NCBI RefSeq assembly: GCF_026898135.2
Contig: NZ_CP114035.2
Location: forward strand, 5,807,501-5,871,500
Direction: 5' to 3'
DNA: 64,000 nt
DNA from: Pseudomonas fortuita
GTDB taxonomy: Bacteria > Pseudomonadota > Gammaproteobacteria > Pseudomonadales > Pseudomonadaceae
Made by a program: the position numbers and the translations under genes. The notes below the pieces were generated by a model. The model was given only the letters and a program-made list of their open reading frames with translations, ran no database searches and was not told where the DNA came from. Positions 18,775 to 27,498 of this stretch are shown in pieces (position 1 is the stretch's first letter; every line of letters begins with the position of its first letter).

Positions 18775-18911
18775 CTCAGGGCCTCGGTGTAGGGCTTGCT
18801 ATATGCGGTGGCGCTCGATCTCATAAGCGCCAAAAACCTCAAGACAGCCGCCAACCAAGCGACACAAATCCGCACCTTGTCAGCCTCGCCGCCTGGCGCC
18901 ACACTATCCCC

Positions 18912-19481
18912 ATGAAAACCCTCGCCCCGAGCTATCTCAAGCACCAGTTCCTGATCGCCATGCCGCACATGGCCGATCCGAACTTCGCCCAGACCCTCAC
19001 GTACATTGTCGAGCACAATGAACATGGCGCCATGGGCCTGGTGGTCAACCGGCCGCAGGAACTGAGCCTGGCCGACATCCTCGAGCAGCTGCGCCCGGAC
19101 GAAACGCCGCCGGCCAGCACCCTGCAGGTGCCGATCTACCAGGGCGGCCCGGTGCAGACCGATCGCGGCTTCGTGCTGCACAGCAGCGAATGCAGCTTCC
19201 AGGCCACCGTGGCCCTGGAAGGGCTGTCACTGAGCACATCGCAGGATGTGTTGCTTGCGATTGCCGCAGGGGTAGGCCCGAAACAGAGCCTGATCACACT
19301 GGGTTATGCCGGCTGGGAGGCGGGCCAGCTGGAAGCGGAACTGGCCGACAACGCCTGGCTCAACTGCCCGTTCGACGCGCAAATCATCTTTGACCGGGCC
19401 AGCGACCTGCGCCTTGAAGCAGCGGCCGCCAGCCTGGGGATCAACCTGCACTTGCTGACCAGCCAGGCGGGCCACGCCTGA
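18912..19481 (+). CDS. YqgE/AlgH-family protein
   Basis: A 189-residue cytosolic protein of the UPF0301 family. The family signature is complete: LKHQFLIAMPHMADPNFAQT at the start, EHGAMGLVVNRP, QGGPVQTDRGFVLH and LGYAGWEAGQLEAELADNAW. Named AlgH because of a reported effect on alginate in Pseudomonas; the biochemical role is not settled. It overlaps the next gene by one base, and the yqgE-ruvX pair is widespread in Gammaproteobacteria. Confidence 0.93.
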   Translation: MKTLAPSYLKHQFLIAMPHMADPNFAQTLTYIVEHNEHGAMGLVVNRPQELSLADILEQLRPDETPPASTLQVPIYQGGPVQTDRGFVLHSSECSFQATVALEGLSLSTSQDVLLAIAAGVGPKQSLITLGYAGWEAGQLEAELADNAWLNCPFDAQIIFDRASDLRLEAAAASLGINLHLLTSQAGHA

Positions 19482-19906
19482 TGGCCGAACTACGCCTCTT
19501 GCTGGGTTTCGACTACGGCAGCAAACAGATTGGCGTGGCCGTCGGCCAGGTGATCACCGGGCAGGCACGCGAGCTGTGCACCCTGAAGGCGCAGAACGGC
19601 GTGCCGGACTGGGCTCAGGTGGAAAAGCTCATCAATGAGTGGAAACCCGATGCCATTGTCGTCGGCCTGCCGTTGAACATGGACGGCACACCCAGCGAAA
19701 TGAGCGCCCGCGCCGAGAAGTTCGCCCGCCGCCTTAACGGCCGTTTCAACCTGCCGGTTCATACCCACGACGAACGCCTGACCACCTTCGAAGCCAAAGG
19801 CGAACGCATGGCCCGTGGCGGCCAGCGCGGCAGCTACCGCGACAACCCGGTCGATGCCATCGCCGCCGCCCTGTTGCTGCAAGGCTGGCTGGAGGCCAAT
19901 ACCTGA
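19481..19906 (+). CDS. ruvX: RuvX/YqgF, RNase H-fold nuclease
   Basis: A 141-residue protein with the RNase H-like nuclease fold: first acidic residue in [16 protein letters not shown], middle [26 protein letters not shown] and the C-terminal [14 protein letters not shown]. It is annotated as a putative Holliday junction resolvase; roles in 16S rRNA 5' processing or transcription antitermination have also been reported. Its ATG overlaps the yqgE stop (TGATG), and pyrR follows after 49 bases. Confidence 0.93.
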   Translation: MAELRLLLGFDYGSKQIGVAVGQVITGQARELCTLKAQNGVPDWAQVEKLINEWKPDAIVVGLPLNMDGTPSEMSARAEKFARRLNGRFNLPVHTHDERLTTFEAKGERMARGGQRGSYRDNPVDAIAAALLLQGWLEANT

Positions 19907-19955
19907 TCATCTTTGCCGCCGGGCCCGCCCGGCGCCCCCTTCCGAGGAGCCCGCA

Positions 19956-20474
19956 ATGAGCCTACCCAATCCCGCCGACCTGATTCGGCAGATGGCTGTC
20001 GACCTTCGTGCCCACCTGGCGCGCCGGGCAATCACCGAGCCCCGTTACATCGGTATCCGCACCGGCGGTGTCTGGGTTGCCCAGGCCCTGCAGGAAGCCA
20101 TGGGCGACAGCAGCCCGATGGGCACCCTGGACGTCTCGTTCTACCGCGACGACTTCAGCCAGAACGGCCTGCACCCACAAGTGCGCCCGTCCGAGCTGCC
20201 GTTCGAGGTCGAGGGCCAGCACCTGGTGCTGGTGGATGATGTACTGATGAGCGGTCGCACCATCCGCGCGGCGCTCAACGAACTGTTCGATTACGGCCGC
20301 CCGGCCAGCGTCACCCTGGTCTGCCTGCTGGACCTGGACGCCGGCGAATTGCCGATCCGTCCGAATGTGCTCGGTGCCACCCTGTCGCTGGCCGCCCATG
20401 AACGGGTAAAATTGACCGGACCCGCACCGCTCGCCCTCGAGCGCCAGGACCTCGCCTCCGCTTCCGCCCTTTAA
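19956..20474 (+). CDS. pyrR: PyrR, bifunctional pyrimidine regulator / uracil phosphoribosyltransferase
   Basis: A 172-residue phosphoribosyltransferase-fold protein. The PRPP-binding motif is [20 protein letters not shown]; other family motifs are [12 protein letters not shown] and [12 protein letters not shown]. PyrR acts as a UPRTase and, in several bacteria, regulates pyrimidine genes. The start at 19956 has GAGGAG 7 bases upstream; an earlier in-frame start would run into ruvX. It leads the pyrR-pyrB-pyrC' operon. I did not find a convincing attenuator before pyrB, so the regulatory route is open. Confidence 0.94.
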   Translation: MSLPNPADLIRQMAVDLRAHLARRAITEPRYIGIRTGGVWVAQALQEAMGDSSPMGTLDVSFYRDDFSQNGLHPQVRPSELPFEVEGQHLVLVDDVLMSGRTIRAALNELFDYGRPASVTLVCLLDLDAGELPIRPNVLGATLSLAAHERVKLTGPAPLALERQDLASASAL

Positions 20475-20486
20475 GAGTCCCCCGCG

Positions 20487-21491
20487 ATGACGCCAATCGA
20501 CGCCAAGCGCCCGCTGCAGCTCAATGATCAGGGCCAGCTGCGCCACTTCCTCTCGCTCGACGGTTTGCCCCGCGAACTGCTCACCGAGATCCTCGACACC
20601 GCCGACTCCTTCCTGGAAGTCGGTGCCCGGGCCGTGAAGAAAGTCCCGTTGCTGCGCGGCAAGACCGTGTGCAACGTGTTCTTCGAGAACTCGACCCGCA
20701 CCCGCACCACCTTCGAACTGGCAGCCCAGCGCCTGTCGGCCGACGTGATCAGCCTGAACGTGTCGACCTCCTCGACCAGCAAGGGCGAGACACTGTTCGA
20801 CACCCTGCGCAACCTCGAGGCCATGGCGGCCGACATGTTCGTGGTGCGCCATTCCGACTCCGGCGCCGCGCACTTCATCGCCGAGCACGTGTGCCCGGAT
20901 GTCGCCGTGATCAATGGCGGTGATGGCCGCCACGCGCACCCGACCCAGGGCATGCTCGACATGCTGACCATTCGCCGCCACAAAGGCAGCTTCGAAAACC
21001 TCTCGGTGGCCATCGTCGGCGACATTCTGCACTCGCGCGTGGCGCGCTCCGACATGCTGGCGCTCAAAGCGCTGGGTTGCCCGGACATCCGCGTGATCGG
21101 CCCGAAAACCCTGATCCCGATCGGCATCGAACAGTACGGCGTGAAGGTCTACACCGACTTGGCCGAAGGCCTGAAGGATGTCGACGTGGTGATCATGCTG
21201 CGCCTGCAGCGTGAGCGCATGGCCGGCGGCCTGCTGCCCAGCGAAGGCGAGTTCTACCGCCTGTTCGGCCTGACCACCGCGCGCCTGGCCGGGGCCAAGC
21301 CTGATGCCATCGTCATGCACCCGGGCCCGATCAACCGGGGCGTGGAAATCGAATCAGCGGTGGCCGACGGCAAACACTCGGTGATCCTCAACCAGGTCAC
21401 CTACGGCATCGCCGTGCGCATGGCCGTGCTGTCCATGGCCATGAGCGGGCAGAACGCACAACGTCAATTCGACCAGGAGAACGCCCAGTGA
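20487..21491 (+). CDS. pyrB: Aspartate carbamoyltransferase catalytic chain
   Basis: PyrB condenses carbamoyl phosphate and aspartate in the first committed pyrimidine step. The 334-residue chain has the carbamoyl-phosphate loop [18 protein letters not shown], the active-site Ser-Lys loop [24 protein letters not shown] and [13 protein letters not shown]. An N-terminal extension of about 20 residues relative to E. coli PyrB is visible. In pseudomonads it forms a dodecamer with the inactive PyrC', encoded by the next gene with a 4-base overlap. Confidence 0.96.
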   Translation: MTPIDAKRPLQLNDQGQLRHFLSLDGLPRELLTEILDTADSFLEVGARAVKKVPLLRGKTVCNVFFENSTRTRTTFELAAQRLSADVISLNVSTSSTSKGETLFDTLRNLEAMAADMFVVRHSDSGAAHFIAEHVCPDVAVINGGDGRHAHPTQGMLDMLTIRRHKGSFENLSVAIVGDILHSRVARSDMLALKALGCPDIRVIGPKTLIPIGIEQYGVKVYTDLAEGLKDVDVVIMLRLQRERMAGGLLPSEGEFYRLFGLTTARLAGAKPDAIVMHPGPINRGVEIESAVADGKHSVILNQVTYGIAVRMAVLSMAMSGQNAQRQFDQENAQ

Positions 21492-22759
21492 CCATCAGCA
21501 TTCTTGGCGCCCGGGTCATCGATCCCACGACCGGCCTGGATCAGGTGACCGACCTGCACCTGGACGGTGGCCGCATTGCCGCCATTGGCGCCGCACCGGC
21601 CGGTTTCAGCGCCAGCCGTACGATACAGGCCGATGGCCTGGTCGCCGCACCGGGCCTGGTCGACCTTGGCGTGTCCCTGCGTGAGCCGGGTTACAGCCGC
21701 AAAGGCAACATCGCCAGCGAAACCCGCGCTGCCGTTGCCGGCGGTGTCACCAGCCTGTGCTGCCCGCCGCAGACCAAGCCGGTGCTGGACACCTCGGCGG
21801 TGGCCGAACTGATCCTGGACCGCGCCCGTGAGGCCGCCAACAGCAAGGTGTACCCGATCGGCGCCCTGACCAAAGGCCTTGAAGGCGAGCAACTGGCCGA
21901 GCTGGTGGCCCTGCGCGATACCGGTTGCGTGGCCTTCGGCAACGGCCTGAAACAAATCCCCAACAACCGGACCCTGGCCCGCGCCCTGGAGTACGCCGCC
22001 ACCTTCGACCTGACCGTGGTGTTCCACTCCCAGGACCGTGACCTGGCCCAAGGCGGCCTGGCCCATGAAGGTGCCATGGCCAGTTTCCTCGGCCTGCCGG
22101 GCATCCCGGAAACCGCAGAAACCGTGGCCCTGGCGCGCAACCTGCTGCTGGTGGAACAGACCGGTGTGCGTGCGCACTTCAGCCAGATCACCAGCGCCCG
22201 TGGTGCACAGCTGATTGCCCAGGCGCAGGAGCTCGGCCTGCCGGTGACCGCCGATGTGGCGCTGTACCAGCTGATACTCACCGATGAGTCGCTGCGCGAG
22301 TTTTCCAGCCTGTACCACGTGCAGCCACCGCTGCGCACTGCCAAAGACCGGGATGGCCTGCGCGCCGCAGTCAAATCGGGCGTGATCCAGGCGATTTCCA
22401 GCCATCACCAGCCGCACGAGCGCGACGCCAAGCTGGCACCGTTCGGTGCCACCGAGCCGGGTATCAGCAGCGTCGAGCTGTTGCTGCCACTGGCCATGAC
22501 CCTGGTGCAGGACGGCCTGCTCGACCTGCCAACTTTGCTGGCCCGCCTAAGCAGCGGCCCGGCAGCCGCCCTGCGCCTGCCGGCGGGCGAGCTGAAGGTG
22601 GGTGGCGCAGCTGACCTGGTGCTGTTCGACCCACAGGCCTCGACAGTGGCTGGCGAGCAGTGGTTGTCGCGGGGCGAGAACTGCCCGTTCATCGGCCACT
22701 GCCTGCCGGGTGCGGTGCGTTATACCTTGGTCGATGGCCACATCTGCCACGAGGCCTGA
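21488..22759 (+). CDS. pyrC': Dihydroorotase-like PyrC', catalytically inactive ATCase subunit
   Basis: A 423-residue member of the dihydroorotase amidohydrolase family that starts with GTG inside the pyrB stop. The metal-binding Asp-x-His-x-His-x-Arg of real dihydroorotases is replaced: the aligned segment reads [18 protein letters not shown], with no histidines. This fits the known non-catalytic Pseudomonas PyrC', which is needed to assemble active PyrB6-PyrC'6 aspartate transcarbamoylase. Overall fold motifs remain, such as [18 protein letters not shown] functional dihydroorotase must be encoded elsewhere. Confidence 0.93.
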   Translation: MTISILGARVIDPTTGLDQVTDLHLDGGRIAAIGAAPAGFSASRTIQADGLVAAPGLVDLGVSLREPGYSRKGNIASETRAAVAGGVTSLCCPPQTKPVLDTSAVAELILDRAREAANSKVYPIGALTKGLEGEQLAELVALRDTGCVAFGNGLKQIPNNRTLARALEYAATFDLTVVFHSQDRDLAQGGLAHEGAMASFLGLPGIPETAETVALARNLLLVEQTGVRAHFSQITSARGAQLIAQAQELGLPVTADVALYQLILTDESLREFSSLYHVQPPLRTAKDRDGLRAAVKSGVIQAISSHHQPHERDAKLAPFGATEPGISSVELLLPLAMTLVQDGLLDLPTLLARLSSGPAAALRLPAGELKVGGAADLVLFDPQASTVAGEQWLSRGENCPFIGHCLPGAVRYTLVDGHICHEA

Positions 22760-22770
22760 GTAACCCTCAC

Positions 22771-22867
22771 AGGCCCCATCGCCGGCAAGCCAGCTCCCAC
22801 AGGAAATCACTGCCCTCAAGCCCTGTGATGACCTGTGGGAGCTGGCTTGCTGGCGATCAGGCCTGTG
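22771..22867. repeat. REP-type inverted pair (second sequence type)
   Basis: ATCGCCGGCAAGCCAGCTCC faces GGAGCTGGCTTGCTGGCGAT, with CCCACAGG and CCTGTGGG on the inner sides. It lies between pyrC' and the hslV promoter. This core (GGCAAGCCAGCTCCCAC) differs from the GCGGGC type seen elsewhere in the window. Confidence 0.8.
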
Positions 22868-22896
22868 CTGGAGAGCATTAACCATTCATCCCCCCC

Positions 22897-22925
22897 GGTT
22901 GAAATCTTTCACCCCACCCCCATAT
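22897..22925 (+). promoter_or_regulatory. Heat-shock (sigma-32) promoter of hslVU
   Basis: GGTTGAAA (-35) and CCCCATAT (-10) are 13 bases apart. This fits the sigma-32 consensus (CTTGAAA and CCCCATNT), with a full match at -10. Transcription would start near 22932, 40 bases before the hslV TTG. HslVU is a known heat-shock operon in other Gammaproteobacteria. Confidence 0.85.
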
Positions 22926-22971
22926 GAGTCTGCATCAGGCACTTTCGCCCCGCTGCGTGGAGACTCTCCCC

Positions 22972-23502
22972 TTGACCACCATCGTTTCTGTCCGCCGTAA
23001 CGGCAAAGTCGTCATGGGCGGCGACGGCCAGGTTTCCCTCGGCAATACCGTGATGAAAGGCAACGCCAAGAAAGTGCGCCGCCTGTACCACGGCCAGGTC
23101 ATCGCCGGCTTCGCCGGTGCCACAGCCGATGCGTTCACCCTGTTCGAGCGCTTCGAAGGCCAGCTGGAGAAACACCAGGGCCACCTGGTCCGCGCTGCCG
23201 TCGAACTGGCCAAGGAATGGCGTACCGACCGCTCCCTGAGCCGCCTGGAAGCCATGCTGGCCGTGGCCAACAAGGATGCCTCCCTGATCATCACCGGTAA
23301 CGGTGACGTGGTCGAACCCGAAGATGGCCTGATCGCCATGGGTTCCGGCGGCGCCTATGCCCAGGCCGCAGCCCGCGCCCTGCTGAACAAGACCGACCTC
23401 TCGGCCCGTGAAATCGCTGAAACCGCCCTGAACATCGCCGGCGACATCTGCGTGTTCACCAACCACAACCTGACCATCGAGGAGCAGGACCTGGCCGACT
23501 GA
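22972..23502 (+). CDS. hslV: HslV, peptidase subunit of the HslVU protease
   Basis: HslV is the proteasome-like peptidase that works with the HslU unfoldase on misfolded proteins in the cytosol. The sequence [20 protein letters not shown] follows the start directly, so removal of the initiator Met exposes the catalytic Thr1. The start is a TTG at 22972 with GGAGA eight bases before it, giving 176 residues. An in-frame ATG at 22924 is rejected: it lies inside the promoter -10 box and would bury Thr1. Other family features are [15 protein letters not shown] and [17 protein letters not shown]. Confidence 0.96.
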   Translation: MTTIVSVRRNGKVVMGGDGQVSLGNTVMKGNAKKVRRLYHGQVIAGFAGATADAFTLFERFEGQLEKHQGHLVRAAVELAKEWRTDRSLSRLEAMLAVANKDASLIITGNGDVVEPEDGLIAMGSGGAYAQAAARALLNKTDLSAREIAETALNIAGDICVFTNHNLTIEEQDLAD

Positions 23503-23517
23503 TTCAGCTGCTCTGGC

Positions 23518-23542
23518 GCCTCTTCCCGGTGAAGGGGCTTTT
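23518..23542 (+). terminator. Weak hairpin with T-run between hslV and hslU
   Basis: GCCTCTTC pairs with GAAGGGGC (one G-T wobble) around a 5-base loop, followed by TTTT. It may reduce read-through or stabilise the hslV message; it is weak. Confidence 0.35.
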
Positions 23543-23578
23543 CCACGCTGACTCATCTGCCCAAGGACCCTATTGATC

Positions 23579-24922
23579 ATGTCCATGACCCCCCGCGAGA
23601 TCGTCCACGAACTCAACCGCCACATCATCGGCCAGGACGACGCCAAGCGCGCCGTGGCCATTGCCCTGCGCAACCGCTGGCGCCGGATGCAGCTGCCTGT
23701 CGAGCTGCGTGCCGAAGTGACCCCCAAGAACATCCTGATGATCGGCCCTACCGGTGTCGGCAAGACCGAAATCGCCCGTCGTCTGGCCAAGCTGGCCAAC
23801 GCACCATTCCTCAAGGTCGAAGCCACCAAGTTCACTGAAGTGGGCTACGTGGGCCGCGACGTCGAGTCGATCATCCGTGACTTGGCCGACGCCGCGCTGA
23901 AGATGCTGCGCGAGCAGGAAATCATCCGCGTGCGCCACCGCGCCGAAGACGCCGCCGAAGACCGTATCCTCGATGCCCTGCTGCCGCAGGCGCGGGTGAC
24001 CAGCTTCAGCGAGGAAGCCGCGCAGACCAGCAGCGATTCCAACACCCGCCAGCTCTTCCGCAAACGCCTGCGTGAAGGCCAGCTGGACGACAAGGAAATC
24101 GAAATCGAAGTGGCCGATGCCGTGGGCGTCGAAATTGCCGCGCCGCCCGGCATGGAAGAAATGACCAATCAGCTGCAGAGCCTGTTTGCCAACATGGGCA
24201 AAGGCAAGCGCAAGGCGCGCAAGCTGAAGGTGAAAGAGGCGCTGAAGATGGTTCGCGATGAAGAAGCGAGCCGCCTGGTCAATGAGGAAGAGCTCAAGGC
24301 CAAGGCCCTGGAAGCAGTCGAGCAGCACGGTATCGTGTTCATCGACGAAATCGACAAGGTTGCCAAGCGCGGCAATGTTGGCGGCGCCGATGTGTCCCGT
24401 GAAGGCGTACAGCGCGACCTGCTGCCGCTGATCGAGGGCTGCACCGTCAACACCAAGCTGGGCATGGTCAAGACCGACCATATCCTGTTCATTGCCTCGG
24501 GTGCGTTCCACCTGAGCAAGCCGAGCGACCTGGTGCCCGAGCTGCAAGGCCGCCTGCCGATCCGTGTCGAACTCAAGGCACTGACCCCGGAAGACTTCGA
24601 GCGCATCCTGCAAGAGCCGCACGCTTCGCTGACCGAGCAGTACCAGGCCCTGTTGAAAACCGAAGGCCTGAACATCGAGTTCATCGCCGACGGCATCAAG
24701 CGCCTGGCCGAGATTGCCTACCAGGTCAACGAAAAGACCGAAAACATCGGTGCCCGTCGCCTGCACACACTGCTTGAGCGTTTGCTCGAAGAAGTGTCGT
24801 TCAGCGCCGGCGACCTGGCCAGCGCACATGACGAAACGCCAATCCAGATCGACGCTGCGTATGTGAACAGCCACCTGGGTGAACTGGCGCAGAACGAAGA
24901 CCTGTCGCGTTACATTCTGTAA
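23579..24922 (+). CDS. hslU: HslU, ATPase/unfoldase subunit of HslVU
   Basis: A 447-residue AAA+ Clp/Hsp100-type unfoldase that feeds substrates to HslV. Walker A is [16 protein letters not shown], followed by the pore loop region around [13 protein letters not shown]. Walker B is [13 protein letters not shown], sensor 2 is [16 protein letters not shown], and the C-terminus DLSRYIL is the tail that inserts into HslV. The I-domain lies between, with a charged segment ([16 protein letters not shown]). The start [13 protein letters not shown] at 23579 is the usual one; AAGGA lies 11 bases upstream. Confidence 0.97.
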   Translation: MSMTPREIVHELNRHIIGQDDAKRAVAIALRNRWRRMQLPVELRAEVTPKNILMIGPTGVGKTEIARRLAKLANAPFLKVEATKFTEVGYVGRDVESIIRDLADAALKMLREQEIIRVRHRAEDAAEDRILDALLPQARVTSFSEEAAQTSSDSNTRQLFRKRLREGQLDDKEIEIEVADAVGVEIAAPPGMEEMTNQLQSLFANMGKGKRKARKLKVKEALKMVRDEEASRLVNEEELKAKALEAVEQHGIVFIDEIDKVAKRGNVGGADVSREGVQRDLLPLIEGCTVNTKLGMVKTDHILFIASGAFHLSKPSDLVPELQGRLPIRVELKALTPEDFERILQEPHASLTEQYQALLKTEGLNIEFIADGIKRLAEIAYQVNEKTENIGARRLHTLLERLLEEVSFSAGDLASAHDETPIQIDAAYVNSHLGELAQNEDLSRYIL

Positions 24923-24930
24923 GACCGCAG

Positions 24931-25052
24931 GGGGCCGCTGTGCGGCCCAATCGCCGGCAAGCCAGCCCCCACAGGATTATCACAATCCTGAATGCTGTGG
25001 AGTACCTGTGGGCGCTGGCTTGCCGGCGACTGGGCTGCAAAGCAGCCCCCTT
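24931..25052. repeat. REP-type inverted pair with flanking hairpins
   Basis: ATCGCCGGCAAGCCAGCCCC and GGGCGCTGGCTTGCCGGCGA face each other, with CCCACAGG and CCTGTGGG inside. Small GC hairpins flank each side (GGGGCCGCTGTGCGGCCC; GGGCTGCAAAGCAGCCC). It fills most of the gap between hslU and the DUF971 gene and may also end hslU transcripts. Confidence 0.75.
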
Positions 25053-25110
25053 GCACAATCCCCAGAATGTCCCGAAGCTGTGCATCATCAGCTCCCGAGA
25101 GATTCTGCCC

Positions 25111-25488
25111 ATGGCCCGCCTGCCCACCGCCATCAACCTGCACAAAGCCTCGAAAACCCTCACCCTCACCTACGCCCCCGGCGAGGTCTACCACCTGCCC
25201 GCCGAACTCCTGCGCGTGCACTCCCCCTCCGCCGAGGTCCAGGGCCACGGCAACCCCATCCTGCAGTTCGGCAAGATCAACGTCGGCCTGGTCGGCCTGG
25301 AGCCTGCCGGCCAATATGCACTGAAACTGACCTTCGACGACGGCCATGACAGCGGCCTGTTCACCTGGGAATACCTGGAACAGCTGTGTCTGCGCCAGGA
25401 ACAGCTGTGGGCCGAATACCTCGACGAGCTGCACAAGGCCGGAAAATCCCGCGACCCGGCCGAATCGGTGGTCAAACTCATGCTCTAG
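25111..25488 (+). CDS. DUF971 domain protein
   Basis: A 125-residue protein that consists of a DUF971 domain, also called GBBH-like. Features are LTLTYAPGEVYHLPAELLRV, ILQFGKINVGLVGLEPAGQY and FDDGHDSGLFTWEYLEQL. The domain is seen alone in many bacteria and fused to iron-sulfur or hydroxylase proteins; its job is not established. The ATG at 25111 fits the domain start; frames that extend upstream run through the REP region. Its place between hslVU and phaC1 is conserved in P. putida, as I recall. Confidence 0.85.
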   Translation: MARLPTAINLHKASKTLTLTYAPGEVYHLPAELLRVHSPSAEVQGHGNPILQFGKINVGLVGLEPAGQYALKLTFDDGHDSGLFTWEYLEQLCLRQEQLWAEYLDELHKAGKSRDPAESVVKLML

Positions 25489-25504
25489 CGCAAGGTCTTC
25501 AGGG

Positions 25505-25524
25505 TTTAGAGCGCATTTTCTAAA
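25505..25524. promoter_or_regulatory. Candidate PhaD operator upstream of phaC1
   Basis: TTTAGA and TCTAAA are inverted and separated by 8 bases. The core, TTAG-N10-CTAA, recurs upstream of phaI, the other known PhaD target. PhaD is reported to bind a short region with two 6-bp half-sites spaced by 8 bp near phaI; this geometry fits. The site lies about 235 bases before the phaC1 start. Confidence 0.55.
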
Positions 25525-25546
25525 TTCATCTGTTTGAATGACTTAC

Positions 25547-25633
25547 AGACAGCCCAGTGAAGGGCTGTCTTGCGCATTACATGAAAGTCGGGTAACCAAT
25601 GGGTGTGGCAAGTTCCCTGCATCACTTTGCAGG
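25547..25633 (+). promoter_or_regulatory. Two hairpins in the phaC1 upstream/leader region
   Basis: The first is a perfect 9-bp stem (AGACAGCCC with GGGCTGTCT, 6-base loop) at 25547-25570. The second, CCTGCA with TGCAGG (6-base loop), is at 25616-25633. They may be a terminator of the DUF971 gene followed by a leader structure, or part of phaC1 regulation. No T-tract follows the first, so terminator strength is doubtful. Confidence 0.4.
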
Positions 25634-25756
25634 CAGTCAGAACCCCCGCAGCACCGCTGTTCCTTATCACTGGTCACCCGAGTAGCAGTACCGGGCTCAG
25701 GGCTGTGCCCCCGCCACAGCAACCGGTACTCGTCTCAGGACAACGGAGCGTCGTAG

Positions 25757-27436
25757 ATGAGTAACAAGAACAACGATGAGCTGCAGCGGCAGGCCTCGGA
25801 AAACACCTTGGGGCTGAACCCGGTCATCGGCATTCGCCGCAAGGACCTGTTGAGCTCGGCACGCACCGTGCTGCGCCAGGCCGTGCGCCAACCGCTGCAC
25901 AGCGCCAAGCATGTGGCCCACTTTGGCCTGGAACTGAAAAACGTGCTGCTGGGCAAGTCCAGCCTGGCCCCGGAAAGCGACGACCGCCGTTTCAACGACC
26001 CGGCCTGGAGCAACAACCCGCTGTACCGCCGCTACCTGCAAACCTATCTGGCCTGGCGCAACGAGTTGCAGGACTGGATCGGCAACAGCGACCTGCCACC
26101 CCAGGACATCAGCCGCGGCCAGTTCGTCATCAACCTGATGACCGAAGCCATGGCGCCGACCAATACCTTGTCCAACCCGGCAGCGGTCAAGCGCTTCTTC
26201 GAAACCGGCGGCAAGAGCCTGCTCGATGGCCTGTCCAACCTGGCCAAGGACATGGTCAACAATGGCGGCATGCCCAGCCAGGTGAACATGGACGCCTTTG
26301 AAGTGGGCAAGAACCTGGGCACCAGTGAAGGCGCGGTGGTGTACCGCAACGATGTGCTGGAGCTGATCCAGTACAGCCCCATCACCGAACAGGTGCATGC
26401 CCGCCCGCTGCTGGTGGTGCCACCGCAGATCAACAAGTTCTACGTGTTCGACCTGAGCCCGGAAAAGAGCCTGGCGCGCTACTGCCTGCGCTCGCAGCAG
26501 CAAACCTTCATCATCAGCTGGCGCAACCCGACCAAGGCCCAGCGGGAATGGGGCCTGTCCACCTACATCGATGCACTCAAGGAAGCCGTTGACGCCGTAC
26601 TGGCGATTACCGGCAGCAAAGACTTGAACATGCTCGGCGCCTGCTCTGGCGGCATCACCTGTACTGCGCTGGTGGGCCACTACGCCGCCATTGGCGAAAA
26701 CAAGGTCAATGCCCTGACCCTGCTGGTCAGCGTGCTGGACACCACCATGGACAACCAGGTCGCATTGTTCGTCGACGAACAGACCCTGGAAGCCGCCAAC
26801 CGCCACTCGTACCAGGCTGGCGTGCTGGAAGGCAGCGAAATGGCCAAGGTGTTCGCCTGGATGCGCCCCAACGACCTGATCTGGAACTACTGGGTCAACA
26901 ACTACCTGCTCGGCAACGAGCCGCCGGTGTTCGACATCCTGTTCTGGAACAACGACACCACGCGTCTGCCGGCCGCCTTCCACGGCGATTTGATCGAGAT
27001 GTTCAAAAGCAACCCTTTGATACGCCCGAACGCACTGGAAGTGTGCGGCACCCCGATCGACCTGAAGAATGTGCACTGCGACATCTTCAGCGTTGCCGGC
27101 ACCGCCGACCACATCACCCCGTGGCAATCGTGCTACCGCTCGGCGCACTTGTTCGGCGGCAAGATCGAGTTCGTGCTGTCCAACAGCGGCCACATACAGA
27201 GCATCCTCAACCCGCCGGGCAACCCCAAGGCACGCTTCATGACCGGGGCTGATCGCCCGGGTGACCCGGTGGCCTGGCAGGAAAACGCCACCAAGCACGC
27301 CGACTCCTGGTGGCTGCACTGGCAAAGCTGGCTGAGCGAGCGGGCCGGGGAGCTGAAAAAAGCGCCAACCCGCCTGGGCAACCGTGCCTATGCAGCTGGC
27401 GAAGCCGCCCCAGGCACCTACGTTCACGAGCGTTGA
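25757..27436 (+). CDS. phaC1: Class II poly(R-hydroxyalkanoate) synthase 1
   Basis: PhaC1 polymerises medium-chain (R)-3-hydroxyacyl-CoA on the PHA granule surface. The 559-residue length is exactly typical. The modified lipase box GACSGGI places the nucleophile at Cys296; the catalytic Asp lies in VAGTADHITPWQSCYRSAHL and the His in SNSGHIQSILNPPGNPKA. The substrate-tunnel region VVPPQINKFYVFDLSPEKSL is present. It is the first gene of phaC1-phaZ-phaC2-phaD. A candidate PhaD operator lies upstream, and an A-rich Crc/Hfq-type motif overlaps codons 3-6. Confidence 0.97.
   Translation: MSNKNNDELQRQASENTLGLNPVIGIRRKDLLSSARTVLRQAVRQPLHSAKHVAHFGLELKNVLLGKSSLAPESDDRRFNDPAWSNNPLYRRYLQTYLAWRNELQDWIGNSDLPPQDISRGQFVINLMTEAMAPTNTLSNPAAVKRFFETGGKSLLDGLSNLAKDMVNNGGMPSQVNMDAFEVGKNLGTSEGAVVYRNDVLELIQYSPITEQVHARPLLVVPPQINKFYVFDLSPEKSLARYCLRSQQQTFIISWRNPTKAQREWGLSTYIDALKEAVDAVLAITGSKDLNMLGACSGGITCTALVGHYAAIGENKVNALTLLVSVLDTTMDNQVALFVDEQTLEAANRHSYQAGVLEGSEMAKVFAWMRPNDLIWNYWVNNYLLGNEPPVFDILFWNNDTTRLPAAFHGDLIEMFKSNPLIRPNALEVCGTPIDLKNVHCDIFSVAGTADHITPWQSCYRSAHLFGGKIEFVLSNSGHIQSILNPPGNPKARFMTGADRPGDPVAWQENATKHADSWWLHWQSWLSERAGELKKAPTRLGNRAYAAGEAAPGTYVHER
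25763..25773 (+). promoter_or_regulatory. Candidate Hfq/Crc catabolite-repression motif at phaC1 codons 3-6
   Basis: AACAAGAACAA directly after the start codon fits the AAnAAnAA pattern bound by Hfq-Crc in Pseudomonas mRNAs. Crc is reported to inhibit phaC1 translation in P. putida. The position next to the start codon suits translational block. Confidence 0.6.
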
Positions 27437-27444
27437 GTTGCATG

Positions 27445-27480
27445 GCCGTGGCAGCCCTGAGCGCGCCACGGCACTTTTTT
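27445..27480 (+). terminator. Rho-independent-type terminator between phaC1 and phaZ
   Basis: GCCGTGGC pairs with GCCACGGC around a 12-base loop, followed by AC and a run of six T. Partial termination here would make phaC1 more abundant than phaZ, or separate their control. The phaZ start is 18 bases further on. Confidence 0.75.
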
Positions 27481-27498
27481 CACGAAAGAGTCGAACGC

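Noticed and set aside
22924..22971. ATG at 22924 as the hslV start.
   Set aside because: It overlaps the -10 box of the heat-shock promoter and would add 16 residues before the catalytic threonine.
22771..25052. Repeated palindromes as a possible CRISPR array.
   Set aside because: The copies are scattered, occur as inverted pairs rather than direct repeats with spacers, and no cas gene is present.
25538..25756. A 72-codon frame directly upstream of phaC1.
   Set aside because: It has no ribosome-binding site or family similarity and spans the hairpins of the phaC1 leader region.
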